Source of the DNA: Kalaharituber pfeilii
Lineage: Eukaryota; Ascomycota; Pezizomycetes; Pezizales; Pezizaceae
Direction of reading: 5' to 3'
Length of the DNA stretch: 64,000 nt
Assembly: GCA_015179045.1 (NCBI GenBank)
Contig: WHUZ01000035.1
Span: 372,001-436,000, forward strand
Shown here in pieces: positions 57,726 to 64,000 of this stretch. Within the stretch, counting starts at the first letter, position 1. Each line of letters starts with the position of its first letter. Under the pieces are notes generated by a model. The model made no database searches and had not been told where the DNA came from. It saw only the letters and a program-made list of their open reading frames with translations. Made by a program: the position numbers and the translations under genes.

Positions 57726-60508
57726 GCAGGGGCGCTGCTGGAGGGGGTGTATGGTCCACCCCCCAGCACCTGTGCAGTGCGTGTTCTGAGAATACTTACA
57801 AGTACTTATAAGGACTGGCTACAAGCCCAGAGGGCAGCCCCTTCCTGTCGAGCCAGGAGGAATGTCCTTCGGGCGGATAGGACAGCTTTCTGTGAGGTCC
57901 GGCCGCCGCAGCCCAGGCCCGAGGCACGATAGGCCTGCCAGAAGAGCCTTAGGCCTTCAGGATAAACCGCCCTTGATGTACAGCGAGTAAGCTCAAGTGG
58001 AGCGCAGTGCGTAAGGGGGCGTTCCCTCCACAGTTCAGAAGAATTCTTGCAAACGTGGGCGGGCGTACAGTTGTGACGATGGAATGCTGGGCCAGTTGTT
58101 ATGGAAGATGGGGTAATGATCGCAATGCAGCTGACAATATATTGTCACAACCCAGGCCGGCAGGCCAGGCGGGGTGAGAGAGCAGAGGGGTGTGGCAGCA
58201 CTCTGAAGATATGGCAGGCACTGGCCGTGGTGAAACTTTGGCAGAAACTGCTATCGTGCTGCTCCCCACAACTGAATTACATATGTAGCCAGCGCACGAG
58301 GTCAATATCGTGGTAGAATATTAGCATATCTCAATACGCCATTAAAATGGCTGGTGCAAATTTATACGCGAGTGAGGCTAGTGCCACGAAGCAGGGCAAG
58401 GGCTGCGGCCTCAGATATCTGGGATTCAGGCATTGGCGCTCTTGGAAAAAATTGACTTCGGGAGTTTACACACCAAATTGGCTGCATTTTCTTATTCCCC
58501 CCCCCCCCCCCCCGCAAGGATTCAGCTATCATGAGTTAAACCCCAATGTCGCTATAAATACATGTCAACACATCGCCCAGAAGCCTAGATCTGCACACTT
58601 TGTCATACTCAGAATTTGCTGTCAAAAACTCCAGTCCACGTTAATGAAGGGTATTGTCCGCCTACAGTTTTCTTCTCGTTTATATTTATTCAACTAATTT
58701 TGAGCGTGCGTCTTTCACCCTCCACAGAGCCATCGTTCCCAAAAAGGCGCTAGTCCGGGGGATCTTTCTAGACTGGTTAGAAGCTGCCTGGGACCTGCTG
58801 ATCGGCCGACAGGTCGAGGCGTATTTGAACGGTGCCCCCAACTGAACGTCCTCTGAGACCTTTACCCTATCAATGATGTCTTTGTGTACCTCTTCTACTC
58901 CTTGCACATGTTCTCATGTCCAATGTCATTCTACTAGATCTCCGAACCTGTTTGCCAGGGTGCTAGCAAGGACCAAGCTTTGCCAGTGGCATCCGTCGCC
59001 GCGATAATCCAGTTCCCTTCAGATTTATCTCGTTTAAGCTTCGCTTTACGGCTGATGAGCCCATATAGTCCAATAGCAACCTCAGTGCATATGCAGACAG
59101 CGGATCAGTGCTTATGATCGGGGACCAACATCGAGGCCATAGGGGAGGGACATCCTTGCTTTTTATTACTTATGAATCTCCGACACATGTCAACCGCAAG
59201 TACTTATGAGGGACGGGCGGACATATATCACGTTCGCAGAACAATCTTGGCCTGTCTCCAGCTGTGACGCTGTGTGACAACGATTTGGTCCTGTTACAGT
59301 ATCGTCCTACTATATTCCAATCGCGATCTTGAGAGGCTACTTATCTGAAGCGATCAGTATATCAGAATTTGGCCTTCCGCTTCTCATCTGTATTTACCTG
59401 AACCACGGGCATACACATAATTGTGCTGTGAATGTTGGAATATACCGTTTGATCATTTATCAATTGCAACAACACTTTGCAGTGTTCTGTCATCTGCACT
59501 CTTTTTCAACAACAGTACAGATTGTCCGGTGTCAGTTAGTGCTACGTGACAGCTTGCAACAAGCTTACCATATTTTTAGCAACTCGTTTGTAAAGCCATC
59601 TCTGGATGAAAATGTAGTATTAGCTGGCCTGTGGCTCAGTAAAATCTTCTTCATGCTCCAGGTGGTTATCAAAGGATTATCTCTCTCTCCAGGTGGGTAT
59701 CTTAATCATGTGGACGTGATTTGTGATGTATTGGCCTTAGTCTGCCCACGATCACATTGCTACGCTCATTGGTGCCGCCTAGTTGAAAAGCGATAGGCGG
59801 TATAAAAAGGCTTTGGGATGGATAGTTTTGAGGATTCAAGTCAAAATCAAGTCATCTCAGTCTTTAACGTGCACTTCGATAAATAGATTCTACTATATTT
59901 AACATATACCACAACTCACGACGTAGCTACCTTGCCTCGCTTTAATTTTGCATTTGCAATTGAGAAAGCTCCGACAGAAGAGGCAACCAACTTGTAGAGA
60001 TGCTCAGCCTGCAATTTCCATGTTTCAGATGCACAATGTTACGCTCGCTTGAGCGCACCCTGCGATTTTCGATTAGAGATTTATTAAACGTTCCCTTTGC
60101 GGAACTCTGCTTGAAATCGTACGCCCTCAGGCTATGCCTCACATACAATATGCGGCCAGCAACTTTCTGGTTGCCAGCATCAGGACATGCATACACTGCC
60201 ACCAGTGCTGCTAGGTTCCTTAGCTCCGTCAGCCACACCTCTAGCCACACGCTACTGCTTTTAAGAGAAAAAAAAAAAAAGAAAAATTCAAGAAACTTTA
60301 GCCCCACTAAACGCAGCAAACTTTGCCTCTTCTCATCTTCAAGCTGCACAACATCCCATTCTGTCAACCAGTGGTCAGTCAATTACTACACAAAAAACAA
60401 TTGTCCGCTCGCTGACATTCGCCTCCCTGTAGCATTCCACTTCACTGAAACAGCATTCTACTGCCTGCTGGCCTTCTGAGGTCGCAGAGCGAGTCAACGA
60501 GCTGCATA
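57726..60508. other. Divergent intergenic region
   Basis: This lies between the minus-strand coiled-coil gene and the plus-strand HAD gene. A C run of about 17 is at 58498-58514. A short plus frame ending at 58844 (RAIVPKKALVRGIFLDWLEA) and a 155-codon frame at 59329-59796 show no recognisable domain and are not called as genes. Confidence 0.5.
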
Positions 60509-62804
60509 ATGCCGGTGCCAAAGAAAAACCTCATTCTAACAATTGATGCCTTCAACACACTTATCAAGCCACGAAAGCCTCTGCAACAACAGTACATTGA
60601 GGAGGCAGTCAAATATGGACTGAACCCACCAAAAAATTCACTTGACCTGCTGGGCAGCTTCAAGAAAGGTGAGCGCCCCGTCCACTCTATTAGGCTAGGC
60701 GTTTGGAAATGTAACGCTTAGACAAGGTGATGCTGGTTATGGCTATCATCTTGTCTTGCAGCTGAATTTCGATTTTGCGACTTGGGCATTTAACACAGGA
60801 TATTACCTCAAGACGAGCTGATGATTGATTTGACGCGCGCCCGTAAGCTGTAAAGCTTTTAATAGGACAAAATTGAAGTATCCACACTTTGGAGGCGGAG
60901 AAGATCCGAAGAGAGTGGGATACAGAGTGTGGTGGCATCATGTACTCTATTCCCTGTCTTTCCTGCAACCCCCATGTTACTGAGTTGAGACGTTCATAAA
61001 CGATTTAACATAACCTAGGCAGTGGTTACATCGACTAACCAGTTTCCAACAGGTCATCAGCCAAACATTCAGGACATTCAATCCCGAGACAAGAATCCCA
61101 CCTGAGCTCTGCGATGCCATCATCGATCGCTTCTCCGGCTCCGAAGGATACGAACTCTATCCAGACGTCCTCCCCTTCCTCACTACTCTATTCGACCAAT
61201 CCAATCCCCCTGTTTGGCGCTATGGCGCCGGTGCCTCTGTCGTTACAAACCCTCGCAACGCTATTAATTCCCCCTGTGTCATGCTTGGTGTCCTATCGAA
61301 TTGCGACTCACGTATTCCACGAATCCTCGAATCGCTAGGCATAGCAAAGTACTTCTCCTTCTACACCCTGTCATATGACCACGGCCTGTCGAAACCGGCA
61401 CGCCAACTGTTCCGCGAAGCCCGCTTAGCGGGCCTTCGAACATTAAATCCAGACATCGTCGTCCGGGATCCTGCTACTAATGTAGAGATAAAGGAAGTCT
61501 GGGACGGATGGGACTTTGTCCACATTGGTGACGACCTCTTCCACGACTACCTTGCGGCCGGAAAGGTCGCCGACTTCACCCCAATCTGGCTTGACCGCAG
61601 CGGCTTGGGGCTTCGCGGAGGCGAAGTGCCGAAGTTCGAGGAGGACGCAAAGCCCATTTCTAGCACGCTGCCGGCGAAGAATACCAGCGGATGGCGCAAA
61701 CGTCGGCTGGAAGCACGCAGGAACTCGGAACAGTACAAGTCGCAAAAGCATACCCCCCCGAGTGAGCTTTTGAAGATGTTTACGATTAACAAGTTCTCGG
61801 ACCTCTTCAAGGTCTTGGACGAGGTGCCAGAGGAGGAACTAGAATTGACTGAAGACAACGCGAAGGAGATGGAGCCACCGCCGCCATTGAAGCCATGGCA
61901 GATGTCAAGGGCTGAAAGGGCCAGAAAAATGATGTTCCCGCTGGACGGCCCACGTATTAGGAGACACTTTGCAAAGGATAAGCCGGATTACAGTTCGTTT
62001 TCCGAGTCCATCGAACCTGCCGTGGCTCTGCCAGCCGGAAATGCAGATCAGGACAGGTGGGGATGGAACTTGGAGGAAGAGGACGACAATATGCGGGCGG
62101 AGAGGGACCAATCTGGGAAGATATCTGGGAAGATGTTGGACAGGCATGATAAGAAACGGGATGACGAGGACTTTACTGAAAAGATTTTGAGGGCAAAAGC
62201 GAGGTTGCAGCAGTACGGTGTTAACGAGGCCCCGGGACTACAGGGTTCGCAGCAACGCTGGGGAATGAGGGAGCAGCGGGAGACAGACTATGCCCCGAGG
62301 TTGCAGGAACCGCAGCAGTCTAAGGAAACGAGGGCTCAGCGGGACCAGTATAAGGTGAACGAAGCTCGGGAGTGGGAGGAATCACGGGAGCAGAGAGCAA
62401 TGAGAGACCAACGAGAGCACTACAAATCAAAAGCTGCCCTACGATGGGACGAGCCACAGCAGCCGACAGAAGTAAGAACTCGGCGGGACCAGTATAGTAG
62501 GGTGAACGACGTCCCGAGATGGCAAGAACCGCAGCAACAGAGGGAATTGAGGGATCAGCGGAGCCAGTATCGGGCGAACGAAGCCCCGAGGCGGCAGGAA
62601 TCGCAGCAGCAGAGAAGAGTGAGAGGTCAGCGGGAACAGTACAGGGCAAGCGATGCTCCCAGAAGGGAGGATCGACAGAGGGAGGGGAGGGACAAACGGG
62701 AGCAGTATTCGGCGAATGAAGCTCCCGCATGGCAAGAATTGCAGCAGCCGAGGGTTAAAGGACGTCCGCCTCCTAGGCCTTGGGATAAAAGGGGCAGGCA
62801 GTAA
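60509..62804 (+). CDS. HAD-superfamily hydrolase (HDHD3-like) with repeat extension
   Basis: Three exons (60509-60668, 60856-60941, 61053-62804) encode 665 residues. The HAD motifs are in order: motif I LILTIDAFNTL with nucleophile Asp13; cap residues KLKYPHFGGGEDPKR and WWHHV; motif II VLSNCD (Ser164); motif III GLSKPA (Lys196); motif IV VHIGDDLFHDY (242-243). This is the HDHD3-like subgroup, likely a phosphatase or similar hydrolase with unknown substrate. The second Asp of DxD is Asn (DAFNT), close to the DAFGT of fungal relatives. The family usually ends near residue 300. Here about 360 residues follow, and 467-665 consists of about seven imperfect repeats of 25 residues (NEAPRWQEPQQ, ELRDQREQY). 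The long frame runs straight from the HAD domain into the repeats, so the fusion is within one exon. Confidence 0.85.
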
Positions 62805-63603
62805 ACAGGTAGGAAAGTGGGGAGTCGAGTGAACGGAGCGAGGTGGGGCTAGTGCCGGAGAGTGGGAAAGTTGATGCGTGAGCTCCGGAAGTAGAATAAA
62901 ACCCAATGTTCGTATTATACATCAAAAAATTTGGCTGTATGTAGACTTTGTTCTTTTTTTTTTGTTTTTTTTGTTTTTTCCTTGCTTTTTCCCTTTTTTT
63001 CTCTTTTTTTCTTTTGTCCAGATTATTTCCGTGCATTGTTGCAACTGTCTTTGGTGGATTGATGGTGCTCTCCTTCCAGAAATCTTTAAGACTACAAAGC
63101 GATTTGCTATAGAGAACAAGGAAAAAGCTTAGACATTGTACTATAGATACAGGGCAAAAAAGGAAAAAAAAAAAAAAAGGAGAAGGTAGGGAAATACGTA
63201 CTCTCCACTTTATTCAAATGTATATATATACTTATCAAGCTGTAACCACAATATCATGTTTATCCTCTATCACCGATGAGTTCATCCAGTGTCAAACAGG
63301 ACCACCCATGTAATTAAACTACTCTCAACTCAGAGCAGTTTATGCCCATAGAAGTATTTTTTTTTTTTCCTTCATACCGACAACATTTATCGACGGAAAC
63401 AGACGCTCATAAACCCCCGAAGCAGTAGGAACAAGAAAGTAGGCTAAGCTAAAGGACTAACATCACAAATCCTGCCATAAATGACAACTGAGCGCTGAAA
63501 ATACATGAAAAAAGAGCTATTTGTACAAGTTACATCCTTCCCCCCTCCGTGACCTTCGTGTGCGCCCATCCGCTCTCCTTCGGAAGATGACTTGCCCTGT
63601 CAA
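62805..63603. other. Convergent 3' flanks
   Basis: This region separates the HAD gene from the SR140-like gene and holds T-rich and A-rich tracts (62953-63016, 63160-63178, 63357-63369). No gene is supported. Confidence 0.6.
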
Positions 63604-64000
63604 TCAATCCTCCTCATCATCATCCGCAAACATATCTTCCGCCTTAGGCCTCTTCCTCTTCACTGGCGGCCCCGCGGCTCCCATCCCCACAGCCCTGACA
63701 CCGAATGTCATTCCTCCAAACTTGCGCGTTTCTTCCGCTGGTTTTTCAGTCCCTTTCTTCTCCTCCTTCTGTGCTGACGTTGATGGCGCTGGCACTTCAT
63801 GCACAGCCTTCCCGCCCTGTCCCTCGTCATCCTCATACCCCTCCATTGGCACCCCATCAACGTCCTCATCGTCCTCTAATAGCGGGACTCCATCAACGTC
63901 GTCATCCTCCATTGGAACTCCATCGACATCCTCGTCCTCTCCATCCGCCATCTCCGCGTCCTCACCCCCACCTGCACTCACCACTGCTTCCGCAGACACG
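63604..64000 (-). CDS. C-terminus of SR140/U2SURP-like splicing factor (partial)
   Basis: The frame is open to the window edge and ends at TGA 63606-63604, giving about 131 C-terminal residues. The notable feature is a set of repeated acidic motifs, DVDGVPMEDDD, DVDGVPLLEDD and DVDGVPMEG. Such D(V/L)DGVP(M/L) repeats mark the U2 snRNP-associated protein SR140 (U2SURP) downstream of its RRM, SURP and CID domains. The end (FGGMTFGVRAVGM, then KRKRPKAEDMFADDDEED) is basic then acidic. The protein would act in the nucleus with U2 snRNP in pre-mRNA splicing. The diagnostic domains lie outside the window, so the identification rests on the repeats. Confidence 0.6.
   Translation of the reverse strand, partial: VSAEAVVSAGGGEDAEMADGEDEDVDGVPMEDDDVDGVPLLEDDEDVDGVPMEGYEDDEGQGGKAVHEVPAPSTSAQKEEKKGTEKPAEETRKFGGMTFGVRAVGMGAAGPPVKRKRPKAEDMFADDDEED

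Noticed and set aside
1..64000. CRISPR arrays, operons or prophage
   Set aside because: Spliced genes and Pol III tRNA signals show a eukaryotic nuclear sequence; no regularly spaced repeats are present.

Overview
The window looks like nuclear DNA of a filamentous ascomycete (Pezizomycotina). The evidence is: protein genes split by short introns (58-187 nt, GT..AG, with CTAAC/CTGAC-like branch points), fungus-typical families (Baeyer-Villiger monooxygenase, CBM21 alpha-amylase with a Kex2-type KR site, the 'GFLxxLxxGDR' fungal family, an SR140-like splicing factor), an intron-containing tRNA-Pro and initiator tRNA-Met genes with the eukaryotic A1:U72 / A54 signature. The very loose gene spacing and many poly(A)-tailed retro-insertions would fit a repeat-rich Pezizomycetes-like genome, but the exact lineage is a guess.

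Layout. 1-7 kb: tRNA-Pro, a 5'-truncated LINE (2306-3000) with an RNase H domain, a 448-bp pogo-like MITE and several small retro-insertions. 7.2-8.7 kb (-): Myb/SANT-like protein. 8.7-18.6 kb: gene-poor. 18.6 kb: tRNA-iMet. 19.6-21.7 kb (+): Gfo/Idh/MocA oxidoreductase, convergent with an acidic protein of unknown function (22.8-24.0 kb, -). 24-28.7 kb: gene-poor. 28.7-30.7 kb (-): two-exon single-pass membrane protein. 34.3-35.0 kb (-): small two-exon fungal family protein. 38.5-40.6 kb (+): four-exon Baeyer-Villiger monooxygenase. 41.4 kb: second tRNA-iMet. 46.4-49.1 kb (+): secreted CBM21-GH13 alpha-amylase. 52.8-57.1 kb (-): large multi-exon coiled-coil protein of unknown function. 60.5-62.8 kb (+): HAD hydrolase with a repetitive C-terminal extension. 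63.6 kb to the edge (-): C-terminus of an SR140-like splicing factor.

The protein genes do not form an obvious pathway or cluster. The amylase is a self-contained secreted starch-degrading enzyme; the oxidoreductase and monooxygenase are isolated metabolic genes; SR140 and the Myb protein are nuclear.

The most unusual feature is the set of poly(A)-tailed insertions. Many are only 46-76 bp including the A tail, are flanked by 8-14 bp direct repeats, and start at nearly the same base. They fall into two related families with a core of about 40 nt. The longer family-A members share their 3' tail with the LINE at 2306-3000. A second oddity is a set of 19-40 bp insertions built from a TAGTCT..AGACTA-like motif and flanked by duplications, one of them nested in a LINE copy. 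A third is a B-box-like GGTTCGA motif downstream of both initiator tRNA genes.
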